Source: DASZUK01 sp963844575
Lineage (GTDB): Bacteria; Actinomycetota; Acidimicrobiia; Acidimicrobiales; RAAP-2
DNA length: 64,000 nt
Assembly (NCBI GenBank): GCA_963844575.1
Contig: CAWJOU010000005.1
Span: forward strand, 2,666,001-2,730,000
Direction: 5' to 3'
Both the position numbers and the translations under genes were made by a program. The notes below the pieces were generated by a model. The model was not told the DNA's origin and did no database searches. It saw only the letters and a program-made list of their open reading frames with translations. Below, in pieces: positions 53,302-61,831 of the stretch; positions within the stretch are counted from its first letter, which is position 1, and each line of letters starts with the position of its first letter.

Positions 53302-54315
53302 TCATGGGTACTGGCCGGCCAGGGGCAGACCGGTCGTCTCGGGCCGGCCGAGGACGGCGTTGGCACACTGGACGGCCTGACCGGCCGCTCCCTTGACCAG
53401 GTTGTCGAGCGCCGCGAGGACGACGAGCCACCCGGTCCGCTGGTCGACGCGGGCGGTCAGATGGGCGCAGTTCGACCCGGCGGTGGCCTTCGTCGACGGC
53501 GACCGGTCGCTGACGACGACGAACGGCTCCCCGGCGTACGCGTCGCGGAGAACGCCGAGGGCGTCGTCGGTGGTGAGCTCGCCGGTCGGTCGGGCGTAGC
53601 TCGTGGCGAGGATGCCGCGGACCATCGGCGCGAGGTGCGGCGTGAAGAGGACCTGGGCACCGACGGCCTGCTCGATCTCGGGGGTGTGCCGGTGGTCGAG
53701 TAGGCCGTACGCGGTGAAGTCCTCGTCGACCGCGCCGAAGTGCAGCCGGTCGCTCAGGCCGCGACCGGCGCCGGAGACGCCACTGGCCGCGTCGACGACG
53801 ATCCCGGTCGTCTCGATCAGCCCGGCCCGGGCGAACGGGGCGAGGGCGAGGGCCGCCGCGGTCGGGTAGCAGCCGGGCGCGGCGACGAGCGTGGCGCCGG
53901 CGAGGTCGGCCCGGAACAGCTCGGGCAGGCCGTAGACGAACTGATCGAGCAGGGCCGGCGCGTGGTGCGCTTCGCCGTACCAGGTCGGGTAGAGCGCGGG
54001 GTCCCGCAGCCGGAAGTCGGCGGCGAGGTCGATGATCGCGCCGACCCGGCCGACGAGGGCCGGGACGAGCTTCTGCGACTCACCGTGCGGCAGCGCGCAG
54101 AAGACGAGGTCGAGGCCGTCGAGGACGGCCGGATCGGTGGCGTCGAACGTCAGCGACGGGTACGCCGCGGCCAGCGACGGCGTGTGGTCGGCGACCGTCG
54201 CCCCGGCGTGGCTCCCGGCCGCCGCGACCGCGACGTCGAGGTCCGGATGGGCCGCGCACAGCCGCAAGAGCTCCACGCCCGCGTACCCTGACGCCCCGAC
54301 CACGCCCACCTTCAT
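53302..54315 (-). CDS. argC: N-acetyl-gamma-glutamyl-phosphate reductase
   Basis: A 337-residue NADPH enzyme, first gene of the arginine operon. VGVVGASGYAGVELLRL is the Rossmann start, VAAPGCYPTAAALALAP holds the catalytic Cys, and TPHLAPMVRGILATSYA is typical. The ATG at 54315 is 8 nt past the -10 element, so the mRNA seems leaderless. Followed by argJ after 31 nt. Confidence 0.97.
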   Translation of the reverse strand: MKVGVVGASGYAGVELLRLCAAHPDLDVAVAAAGSHAGATVADHTPSLAAAYPSLTFDATDPAVLDGLDLVFCALPHGESQKLVPALVGRVGAIIDLAADFRLRDPALYPTWYGEAHHAPALLDQFVYGLPELFRADLAGATLVAAPGCYPTAAALALAPFARAGLIETTGIVVDAASGVSGAGRGLSDRLHFGAVDEDFTAYGLLDHRHTPEIEQAVGAQVLFTPHLAPMVRGILATSYARPTGELTTDDALGVLRDAYAGEPFVVVSDRSPSTKATAGSNCAHLTARVDQRTGWLVVLAALDNLVKGAAGQAVQCANAVLGRPETTGLPLAGQYP

Positions 54316-54323
54316 AACGCAAG

Positions 54324-54352
54324 TCTATACAGACAACCGCATACTCATGCAA
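54324..54352 (-). promoter_or_regulatory. arg operon promoter with ARG-box-like repeat
   Basis: On the minus strand TTGCAT (54347-54352) and TATAGA (54324-54329) are 17 nt apart. Within the promoter, GCAT-GAGT-ATGC is an inverted repeat resembling actinobacterial ARG boxes, which fits repression by the ArgR encoded in the same operon. Transcription would begin about at the argC ATG. Confidence 0.65.
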
Positions 54353-54956
54353 GCTCCCCCGCCGAACGAGCCCGCCGGGCCGGATGGATCGTCTCCCCCC
54401 GGGCGAGCATGGCGACGAGCTGCTCGACGCGCCGGGCCCGGGTGTCCGCCCGTCGGGCCGTCGTGACGCGGTAGAGGACGGCGTACCGGTTGGCGGCGTC
54501 CAATCCCTCGAACACCTCGGCCGCCGGCCGGTTGGCGGCCAGGGCGGCGGCCAGGTCGTCGGGCACCTCGATGGTCGCCGACCCGGCGTAGGCGGCGTCC
54601 CACGTCCCGTCGGCTTTGGCTCGTTCGACGGCGTCGGTGCCGGTCGGGTCCATCCGCCCCTGGGCGTCCAGGCGGTCCGCCAGTTCCGTGTTCCGCTTCG
54701 ACCACCTCCCGCCGGCCCGACGGGGGGTGAACCGGCGCCGGAACGTGGCGTCGTCCCCCCGGGCGAGCTGTCCGTCGACCCAACCGAAGCAGATGGCTTC
54801 CTCAAGGGCCTGGTCGTAGGTCAGCGACGTCGGTCGGGTCGTCCCCTTCTTGGCCAGGACCAGCCAGACGCCGGCCGATCCCGCACCGTGCTCGTCGAGC
54901 CACCCCCGCCAGGCGGCGACGTCGGGGACCAGCAACTCGGGGAGATCGGACGCCAC
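54345..54956 (-). CDS. YdeI/OmpD-associated family protein (bacteriocin-protection-like)
   Basis: A 203-residue protein. WLDEHGAGSAGVWLVLAKKG, LTYDQALEEAICFGWVDGQ, FRRRFTPRRAGGRWSKRN and ANRYAVLYRVTTARRADTRARRV are the family landmarks. Homologues were named for protection against bacteriocins or stress, but the mechanism is unknown. Its stop codon overlaps the -35 of the arg promoter, so it is probably a separate unit just upstream. Confidence 0.85.
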   Translation of the reverse strand: MASDLPELLVPDVAAWRGWLDEHGAGSAGVWLVLAKKGTTRPTSLTYDQALEEAICFGWVDGQLARGDDATFRRRFTPRRAGGRWSKRNTELADRLDAQGRMDPTGTDAVERAKADGTWDAAYAGSATIEVPDDLAAALAANRPAAEVFEGLDAANRYAVLYRVTTARRADTRARRVEQLVAMLARGETIHPARRARSAGELA

Positions 54957-55086
54957 AGAACGGAGGCTATGCCGCTCAGCGGGCTCGGCGCCGGCCCCCG
55001 GCCCAGCCGGGTACCGCCGACCGATCTAGGTTGTGCAGCGTGATCCGTCGGCCCGGCCGGCGAGGGTCCGAGCAGGAGGAGCTCAG

Positions 55087-55278
55087 GTGCCGATGTTCGC
55101 AGACGTGACCACTACGCCGTTCGTCGTCCTGTGGGCGGTGATCTACCTCGCCCTCATCCTCACCCTCGGGATCATGTCGATCCGCAAGGGCCACTGGGTG
55201 ATGTTCATCATCGGGTTCTTCCTGCCCCTCTTCTGGCTCATCGGGGCGCTGCTCCCGACGAAGCAGAAGTACCGCTGA
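55087..55278 (+). CDS. Small two-helix membrane protein
   Basis: About 63 residues. Two hydrophobic helices (VVLWAVIYLALILTLGIMSI and WVMFIIGFFLPLFWLIGALL) are joined by RKGH and end in a basic KQKYR, as in small actinobacterial superinfection-immunity-like or PspC-tail-like membrane proteins. AGGAGGAG at 55074-55081 sets the start at GTG 55087 or ATG 55093, rather than the earlier ATG in the frame. No partner gene is adjacent; it converges with pheT. Confidence 0.7.
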   Translation: MPMFADVTTTPFVVLWAVIYLALILTLGIMSIRKGHWVMFIIGFFLPLFWLIGALLPTKQKYR

Positions 55279-55290
55279 CGGTGCGGACCA

Positions 55291-57746
55291 CTAGCGCAGG
55301 ACTGCCCCGACCGCCTCCTGCGCCGCATCGATGCAGCGCTGCCGCAGCTCGCCGACGTCCTGGTCGGTGAGCGTCCGGTCGAACGCGCCGAACCGGAGGC
55401 GGAACGCCAGGCTCCGCCGCCCGGCCACCACGCCATCGCCCCGGTAGACGTCGAAGAGGACGACCGACTCGAGCCCGTCGCCGCCCGCACCGGCCAGCGC
55501 ATCGGCCACCCGGTCGACCGGGACGCCGTCGTCGACGACGAGCGCGACGTCGATGTCGGACGACGGGAACCGGCTGATCGGTCGGGCGGCCGCCGGTCGC
55601 CGGTCGACGGTGGCGAGCTGGCCGAGGTCGACCTCCAGCCACCCGACCCGACCCAATCCGAAGTGGGCGGCAACCACGGGGTCGACCTCCCCGACCGCGC
55701 CCAGGACGACGGTCTGGCCCGCCGCCGCGGCCACCAGGCGGGCCGTCCGCGTCGGGTGCAGGCCCGGCACCGACTCGTCGGCGACCAACCGCACGTCGAT
55801 CAGGCGGAGGGCGTCGGCGAGCACCCGCCACGCCTGGACGGCCATCCGGGCGTCGTCACCGGCCGCGGCGAGGACGACCGACAGCCGCTCCCGCTCCCCC
55901 GGCAGGACCGTCCGGCTGGCGCCCCCGGCGCCGCTCCGCTCGACGATCCGGCCACCATCGGTGTCGGGGTGCGAGAAAACGGTGCCGATCTCGAAGAGCC
56001 GCAGGTCACCCTGCCGCCGGTCGGCGTTGTAGGCGAGCGCTCGCAGCAGCCCGGGCAGCATCGACTGCCGGAGCGACGCCTCGTCGCTGACGAGCGGGTT
56101 CGTGACCCGGACGGCCGGGCCGGACAGGCCGATGAGCTCGTGGTCGGCGTCCGCGACGAACGTCGGCGTCCATCCTTCGAGGCCGCCGACGCCGCAGAGG
56201 ACGTCGCGGACGAGCCGACGCTCGCGCTGGCGGCCGGTCAGCCGCCCCGGCTCCGGCCACGTCGGCTGGCGGCGCGGCAGCCGCGAGTAGCCGTACGTCC
56301 GGCCGACCTCTTCGATCACGTCGTCGACGCCGTACGGCGCCGGCCGGACGTCCGGCCGATTCGTCGGCACCGTGACCGTAAGCGTTCGGGCCGGTCGAAC
56401 TCGCACCCGAACCCGAACGGCTCCAACAGGTCGGCTACCTGGTCGGCCGCCAGGTCGGTCCCGAGTACCGCGTTCACCCGGTCGACGGGAACGGCGAGTA
56501 CCAGCGACCGGGGCACGTCGCCCTGCACATCCAGTGACCCGGGCGCGACGGGGAACCCCAACAGCTCGCAGAACCGGGCGGCTGCCCGGTCGATGCCCCA
56601 CGGGTCGCAGCCGCGCTCGAAACGGGCGGATGCCTCCGTGCGCAGGCCGAGCCGTTTCGACGTCCGGGCGATCGCCATCGGCGTGAAGTACGCCGCCTCC
56701 AGCAGCACGCGGGTCGTCGTCTCCGAGATCTCCGACGACTCGCCGCCCATCACGCCGCCGATGCCGATCGGCGTCCCCTCCGCGTCGCAGATGAGGCAGT
56801 CCTCGCCGGTGTCGCCGAGACCCCGACCCGGCGTGCCGACGGTGCGGGTGACGCCGTCGAGCGTGACGACGGTCTCCCCCGCCCGGGCCCGTCGCACGAG
56901 CAGACCGCCGCCGGGCAGCCGGTCGAGGTCGTACGGGTGCGTCGGCTGGCCGAGCTCGAGCATGACGTAGTTCGAGACGTCGACGACGTTGTTGATCGGC
57001 CGCATGCCCGCGAGGACGAGCCGGCGAGCGAGCCAGCGCGGCGACGGGCCGACCGTCACCGCCGGCAGCACGCGGACGGTCAGCCGCGGACAGAGGTCCG
57101 CGTCCTCGACGGCGAGCGACGTCAGCTTCTCGACCGGCTCGGGCGCCTGCGGCACCGGCGCGGGATCGGGCAGCGAGAACGCCAGGCCGAGCCGAGCCGC
57201 CAGGTCGCGGGCGATCCCGGCGACGCACCATGCGTCCGGCCGGTTGCCCTCGACGGTGATGTCGAAGACGACGTCCGGCTCGATGCCGAGCAGCTCGGCC
57301 ACCGGCAGCCCCGGGCGGGCGCCCTCGACCTCGGTCAGCAGCAGCAGCCCCGCCTGGTCGTCGGAGAGCGCGAGCTCCTTGCCGGAGCAGAGCATCCCGT
57401 TCGAGACGACGCCGCGCATCTTCCGCCGGGCGATCTCGAACCCGCCGGGCAGCACTGCGCCGACCGGCGCCAGCGGAACGAGGTCGCCGACCGCGAAGTT
57501 GTCCGCGCCGCAGACGATCTCCAGCGCGCCGTCGCCGGCCTCGACGGTGACGAGCCGGATGCGGTCCGCACCGGCGATCGCCGCGATCTCGTCGATCCGG
57601 GCGACGACGACCGACTCGAGGCCCTCCCCGACCTGCTCGACCCCCTCGACGACCAACCCCAGGTCGTCGAGCGTGGCGACGAGCGCGTCGGCGTCGGTCG
57701 GGAACGGCGCGAAGTCGCGCAGCCAGCTCAGCGGGACGCGGATCAG
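55291..57746 (-). pseudogene. pheT: Phenylalanyl-tRNA synthetase beta subunit, reading frame broken by one missing base
   Basis: The protein begins IRVPLSWLRDF, the universal PheT start, with a CTG at 57746 as the only plausible initiator after GGAGGGGG. Tracking through the tRNA-bind domain (GMLCSGKELALSDDQAGLLL), B3/B4 (RTEASARFERGCDP) and B5 to LEPFGFGCEFDRP, the frame then leaves consensus. The frame offset by one picks up TLTVTVPTNRPDVRP, VGRTYGYSRLPRR and the catalytic and anticodon-fold domains to TAG at 55291. Adding one base near 56380-56388 would restore about 818 residues. An assembly error is likely, as the gene is essential. Confidence 0.88.
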
Positions 57747-57771
57747 GCTGCCCCCTCCTCGGACGGGCCCA

Positions 57772-58806
57772 TCAGAACTGCCTCAGGAACCGGACGTCGT
57801 TCTCGACGAGCGCCCGCATGTCCGCGATGCCGTGGCGCATCTGCGCGCACCGGTCGATGCCGAAGCCGAAGGCGAACCCCGACCACTCGGCCGGGTCGAT
57901 GCCGACCGCGCCGAAGACGGCCGGGTCGACCATCCCGCAGCCGCCGAGCTCGATCCAGCCGGTGCCCGAGCACGTCCGGCAGCCGTCGCCGCGGCAGATC
58001 GTGCACGTGATCTCGAACTCCGCTGACGGCTCGGTGAACGGGAAGTACGCCGGCCGCAGCCGCGAGTGGATGTCCGGACCGAAGTACGCCGCGGTGAACG
58101 TCTCGATCGTCCCGGCGAGGTCGCCGAACGTGATCCCGCGGTCGACGACGAGGCCCTCGATCTGGTGGAAGACCGGCAGGTGCCGGGCGTCCGGCGTGTC
58201 CCGGCGGAAGCAGCGACCGGGCATCACTGCATGGATCGGCAGCGGATGGCCCTCCATCAGGTGGATCTGCACCGGTGACGTATGCGTCCTGAGGACGACC
58301 GTCTCCGGCTCGCCGAGATCGAGGTAGAACGTGTCGAACATGCCGCGGGCCGGGTGGGCCGGCGGGATGTTGAGCGCCTCGAAGTTGTACCAGTCGCTCT
58401 CCGCCTCCGGGCCCTCCGCGACCTCGAAGCCCATGCCGACGAAGACGTCCTCCAGCTCGTCCCGCGTCTGGCTGACGAGGTGCCGGTGCCCCCGGGCCAT
58501 CGGGCCGGCCGTCGGCAGCACCTCGGTCAGGTCGAGCCGGTCGGCGGCGAGCCGGGCCGACCGTTCCGCCGTCTCGAGCTGCCGGCGGCGCTCGGCGACG
58601 ACCGCGTCGAGCCGCTGCCGGGTCTCGTGGAGCACCCGGCCGGCCTCCCGCCGCTCGTCCGGTTCGAGCTGACCGAGCTCCCGGTGAGCGAGGGCCAGCG
58701 GGCCCCGCTTGCCGAGCACCGACGAGACGACCTGGTCGAGCTGGTCGACGGAGCCGGCATCGGCCACCGCCGCCTCGGCCTCGCGCTCGAGCTCGTCGAC
58801 GTTCAT
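57772..58806 (-). CDS. pheS: Phenylalanyl-tRNA synthetase alpha subunit
   Basis: A 344-residue class II synthetase subunit that carries the aminoacylation site. The N-terminal coiled coil (residues about 1-85) contains GKRGPLALAHREL; motif 2 is PGRCFRRDTPDARHLPVFHQ and motif 3 GFAFGFGIDRCAQMRHGI. A Cys-rich loop CTICRGDGCRTCSGTGW is a normal PheS feature. ATG 58806 is the first Met of the coiled coil. The leader contains a 24-nt tandem repeat. Confidence 0.97.
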   Translation of the reverse strand: MNVDELEREAEAAVADAGSVDQLDQVVSSVLGKRGPLALAHRELGQLEPDERREAGRVLHETRQRLDAVVAERRRQLETAERSARLAADRLDLTEVLPTAGPMARGHRHLVSQTRDELEDVFVGMGFEVAEGPEAESDWYNFEALNIPPAHPARGMFDTFYLDLGEPETVVLRTHTSPVQIHLMEGHPLPIHAVMPGRCFRRDTPDARHLPVFHQIEGLVVDRGITFGDLAGTIETFTAAYFGPDIHSRLRPAYFPFTEPSAEFEITCTICRGDGCRTCSGTGWIELGGCGMVDPAVFGAVGIDPAEWSGFAFGFGIDRCAQMRHGIADMRALVENDVRFLRQF

Positions 58807-58837
58807 CGGGGCATCGTAGGCCGCCGGCCCTGCACGC

Positions 58838-58885
58838 CCGTCCGCCTTTGGCGCTGCATCACCGTCCGCCTTTGGCGCTGCATCA
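58838..58885. repeat. Two tandem copies of a 24-nt unit between the rRNA methyltransferase gene and pheS
   Basis: The unit CCGTCCGCCTTTGGCGCTGCATCA occurs at 58838-58861 and again at 58862-58885. The second copy ends exactly with the methyltransferase stop codon. Each unit can form a small hairpin (GCGCC/GGCG) in the pheS leader. It may be a recent duplication or a leader regulatory element. Confidence 0.85.
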
Positions 58886-59665
58886 ATTGGTCCGCCGCTG
58901 GCGCAAGGCCTCGAAGCAGAGCACCGCGCAGGCCATGCCGACGTTGAGCGACTCGGCGCGGCCGGCCATCGGGATGCCGACGGCGCCGTCGACGGGCAGA
59001 CCGTCGGGCAGGCCGGCGGCCTCGTTGCCGAGGACGAGCGCGGTCGGCTGGCGCCAGTCGACCTCGAGGTAGTCCTGCCCGCCGCGGACGACGGTGCCCA
59101 GCCGGCGAAACCCGAGCCCGGCCAGGGCCTCCAGCGCGTCGGTCGGATCGCCGGCGACGACGAGCGGGACGTGGAAGAGCGACCCGGCGGACGAACGGAC
59201 GGTCTTCGGGTTGTACGGGTCGACGGTCCCGCCGCAGCAGACGACGGCGTCGACACCGGCGGCATCGGCGGTCCGGAGCACGGTGCCGGCGTTGCCGGGG
59301 TCGCGCACGTCGGCGAGCACGACGACGAGGCCGGCGCCGGCGACGATCTCGAGCGGCCGGTCGAGCATCGGGCAGACCGCGAGGATCGGCTGCGGGGTGA
59401 CGGTGTCGGTGACCTTCTCGATGACGCCGGGCGCGAGCTCGAAGACGCGGATACCGCGGTCCTCGGCGATCGCGGCCAGTTCGACGACGGCCGGGTCATC
59501 GGCGCCTTCGGCGGCGACGTAGACGGCCTCGGGGACCGCGGACGACGCGAACGCGGTACGGACGAGCTCGGGCCCTTCGGCGACGAAGGCCCGCTCGGCC
59601 CAACGGGTCGCCCGCTTGCCGAGCAGCCGGCGGAGCCGGCGGACGCGCTGGTGCGAGTACGCCAG
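58883..59665 (-). CDS. TrmH/SpoU-family RNA 2'-O-methyltransferase (TsnR-like)
   Basis: About 260 residues if started at CTG 59665. An N-terminal substrate-binding domain (HQRVRRLRRLLGKRATRWAE, RAFVAEGPELVRTAF) is followed by a SPOUT domain with LADVRDPGNAGTVLRTADAAG, ALVLGNEAAGLPDGL and IPMAGRAESLNVGMA (knot and SAM site). No ATG, GTG or TTG lies in frame before the N-terminal domain; the first ATG (59368) would remove it. Between rplT and pheS, as in many actinobacteria. The RNA target is probably 23S or tRNA. Confidence 0.88.
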   Translation of the reverse strand: MAYSHQRVRRLRRLLGKRATRWAERAFVAEGPELVRTAFASSAVPEAVYVAAEGADDPAVVELAAIAEDRGIRVFELAPGVIEKVTDTVTPQPILAVCPMLDRPLEIVAGAGLVVVLADVRDPGNAGTVLRTADAAGVDAVVCCGGTVDPYNPKTVRSSAGSLFHVPLVVAGDPTDALEALAGLGFRRLGTVVRGGQDYLEVDWRQPTALVLGNEAAGLPDGLPVDGAVGIPMAGRAESLNVGMACAVLCFEALRQRRTN

Positions 59666-59667
59666 CC

Positions 59668-60054
59668 TCAGGAGGCGGCCTCGGTGGCCTGGTCGGCCGC
59701 CGCCAGGGCCGATTGGGCCACGGTCACGAGGGCGCCGAACGCGGCGGCGTCGGAGACCGCGAGGTCGGCGAGGACCTTGCGGTCGACCTCGACGCCGGCC
59801 TGGTGGAGGCCGGCGATGAACCGGCTGTAGCTCATCCCGTTGAGCCGGGCGGCGGCGTTGATCCGCTGGATCCAGAGCTTGCGGAAGTCGCCTTTGCGAG
59901 CCCGGCGGTCGCGGAAGGCGTACTGCATCGAGTGCATGAGCTGCTCGTTGGCGGCGCGGTACGTCCGGCTCTTGTTGCCGTAGTACCCCTTCGCCTGTTC
60001 CATGACGGCGCGGTGGTGCTTGCGGCCGTGGACGGCACGCTTTACTCGGGCCAT
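59668..60054 (-). CDS. rplT: Ribosomal protein L20
   Basis: A 128-residue protein starting MARVKRAVHGRKHHRAVMEQ, with KGYYGNKSRTYRAANEQLMH and DFRKLWIQRINAAARLNG, unmistakable L20. It binds 23S rRNA early in assembly. It follows rpmI by 94 nt. ATG 60054 is chosen from the conserved N-terminus; the longer open frame is spacer. Confidence 0.98.
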   Translation of the reverse strand: MARVKRAVHGRKHHRAVMEQAKGYYGNKSRTYRAANEQLMHSMQYAFRDRRARKGDFRKLWIQRINAAARLNGMSYSRFIAGLHQAGVEVDRKVLADLAVSDAAAFGALVTVAQSALAAADQATEAAS

Positions 60055-60148
60055 TGCAGCTGCTCCTCTCTCGTGGAGTCTCGTGGTCGTTCGGTAGCGG
60101 CCCCGGGCGGGGGCGGTGCGGACGGCGGCCGATCGGGCCGCCATGGGC

Positions 60149-60343
60149 TCAGAGCCCGAGCAGCCTCTTGGCGCGGCGCTCGTCGCCTCTCGAGAAGTCG
60201 GTCTCGTTGGCGAGCCGGCGCTTGCGCTGGCTGCTCTTCTTCTCGAGGATGTGCGAGCGGTTCTGCTTACGGCGGCGGAGGCGGCCGGTCCCGGTCACCT
60301 TCACGCGCTTGGCCGCACCACGGTCGGTCTTCATCTTCGGCAT
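60149..60343 (-). CDS. rpmI: Ribosomal protein L35
   Basis: A 64-residue protein starting MPKMKTDRGAAKRVKVTGTG and containing RSHILEKKSSQRKRRLANET, standard L35. It follows infC by 4 nt in the classic infC-rpmI-rplT operon. Confidence 0.98.
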   Translation of the reverse strand: MPKMKTDRGAAKRVKVTGTGRLRRRKQNRSHILEKKSSQRKRRLANETDFSRGDERRAKRLLGL

Positions 60344-60347
60344 CGGT

Positions 60348-61025
60348 TCATCCCTCCTCGGCCGGGGCCGTCTCCTCGACCGGGGCCGACCCGTCGGCCA
60401 CGGCACTGCCGTTCGTCCCGGCGCGGTTCGCGCCGGTCCCGTTCGTCTCCGCCACGCCATCGGCCACCGGGGGCTCGGTCCGCACCCGGGAGGCCGCGGC
60501 CTGCTTGGCCCGCTTGTCCGGGGCGAGGACCATCACCATGTTCCGGCCGTCGAGCCGCGGTTCGGCTTCGACCTTGGCCGCGCCGTCCATCTTCTCGGCG
60601 ATCCGGTCGAGGATCCGCTTCCCGAGCTCCGGGTGGAACACCTCGCGGCCCCGGAACATGATCGTGATCTTGACCTTGTGCCCCTCGTCGAGGAACTTGC
60701 CGACCTGCCGGGTTTTGGTGTCGAAGTCGCCGGGACCGATCTTCGGCCGGTACTTCATCTCCTTGATCCCGACGTGGACAGCCTTGCGCCGGCTCTCCTT
60801 GGCCCGTTGGGCCTCGTCGAACTTGAACTTCCCGTAGTCCATGATCCGGCAGACCGGCGGGTTGGCCAGGGGGGCCACCTCGACGAGGTCGAGGTCGAGT
60901 CCGCGGGCGATGGTCAGGGCTTCGGGCAGCGGCTTGATCCCCAGCTGCTGGCCGTCCGGATCGACCAGTCGAACCTCTCGGGCACGAATGCGGTCGTTGA
61001 TCCGGTGTTCAGGGTCGGTGGCTAT
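60348..61025 (-). CDS. infC: Translation initiation factor IF-3
   Basis: About 225 residues. RINDRIRAREVRLVDPDGQQ and LVEVAPLANPPVCRIMDYGK form the N-domain, and VKITIMFRGREVFHPELGKR the C-domain. No ATG, GTG or TTG is in frame before the N-domain. ATA at 61025, with AGAGG upstream, is the best initiator (ATC further in is another), which fits the conserved use of rare starts for IF-3 self-control. An Ala/Gly/Asn-rich tail of about 45 residues beyond the normal end is unusual. Confidence 0.93.
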   Translation of the reverse strand: MATDPEHRINDRIRAREVRLVDPDGQQLGIKPLPEALTIARGLDLDLVEVAPLANPPVCRIMDYGKFKFDEAQRAKESRRKAVHVGIKEMKYRPKIGPGDFDTKTRQVGKFLDEGHKVKITIMFRGREVFHPELGKRILDRIAEKMDGAAKVEAEPRLDGRNMVMVLAPDKRAKQAAASRVRTEPPVADGVAETNGTGANRAGTNGSAVADGSAPVEETAPAEEG

Positions 61026-61193
61026 GCGGCATCATCCTCTCGATCGGGCCGGCGGTCCTTCCGCGACCATTCGGAGAAGCGAGTCCGGACCCGAGGGGGG
61101 CCGTTGCCACATCGACCCGGCGCACCCCATGGGTGGCCAGGTGGAGGCCCGCTGCACGCCGACCCCGCTTCCTGGTTCCCGTAGGCTACCAGC

Positions 61194-61613
61194 ATGAGCT
61201 TGTGGACACCTTCCGGTGAGCATCCGGTCGACCGAGACGACCCCGCAGACCCTCCGGGCGACCCGGCCGGCGGCCCCGGGCCCGGCGGCGGGGAGGGTCC
61301 CGTCGGCGGCCAGCCGACAGTGGAGGAGCTGCGGCGCCAGCTGGCCGAGGCGCCGCCGGAGGTCGTCGTCGCCAACCACTGCTACGGGCTCTTCGAGCTG
61401 GCCGCGGTCTACCTGTCCCAGCCGCCGCCGCTCCTGGACGAGGCCCGGCTGGCGATCGACGCGCTCGGCTACGTCGTCGACGGCCTCGGCGAGCGGTTGG
61501 GTGACGCGTTCCCGGCGCTCAAGGACGGCATGGCCCAGCTCCGGCTGGCGTTCGTCCAGCTCGGCGCAGCCGAGCAGGCCCGCCAGGACGCCGGCAACGG
61601 CTCGGAGCCCTAG
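61194..61613 (+). CDS. DUF1844 family protein
   Basis: A 139-residue protein. After a Pro/Gly-rich N-terminus (about 40 residues), EVVVANHCYGLFELAAVYLS, LDEARLAIDALGYVVDGLGE and MAQLRLAFVQL match DUF1844, often found beside infC in actinobacteria. Role unknown. It is divergent from infC across 168 nt that must hold both promoters. Its stop overlaps the CSD-like gene's stop (convergent). Confidence 0.88.
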   Translation: MSLWTPSGEHPVDRDDPADPPGDPAGGPGPGGGEGPVGGQPTVEELRRQLAEAPPEVVVANHCYGLFELAAVYLSQPPPLLDEARLAIDALGYVVDGLGERLGDAFPALKDGMAQLRLAFVQLGAAEQARQDAGNGSEP

Positions 61614-61831
61614 ACCGGGACGAGCCCCCGGGCCTCCAGCCGGCCGAGGTGGCCGGGGATGACGACGAACGTGACCCGGGTGCCCGGGTCGATCCGCCGG
61701 GAGCCGTCGGCGATGGCGGTGCAGTGGAACGGCAGGGCAGCCGCGCCGTCGTCGGCGACTTCGACGGTCCCGAGGCCGCGGTCGACGTCGAAGTCGGCGA
61801 CGATGCCAACCACCGGTCGCCGGCCAGCCAT
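61610..61831 (-). CDS. Cold-shock-domain-like small protein
   Basis: A 73-residue protein with GIVADFDVDRGLGTVEVAD, LPFHCTAIADGSRRIDPGTR and VTFVVIPGHLGRLEARGLVP. This is the five-strand OB pattern of cold-shock proteins (GxV..F...RG.G.I, F..T.I), though the RNP1 aromatics (KGFGF) are replaced by RGLGT, so nucleic-acid binding may be altered. The ATG overlaps the hisG stop by one base. Confidence 0.8.
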   Translation of the reverse strand: MAGRRPVVGIVADFDVDRGLGTVEVADDGAAALPFHCTAIADGSRRIDPGTRVTFVVIPGHLGRLEARGLVPV

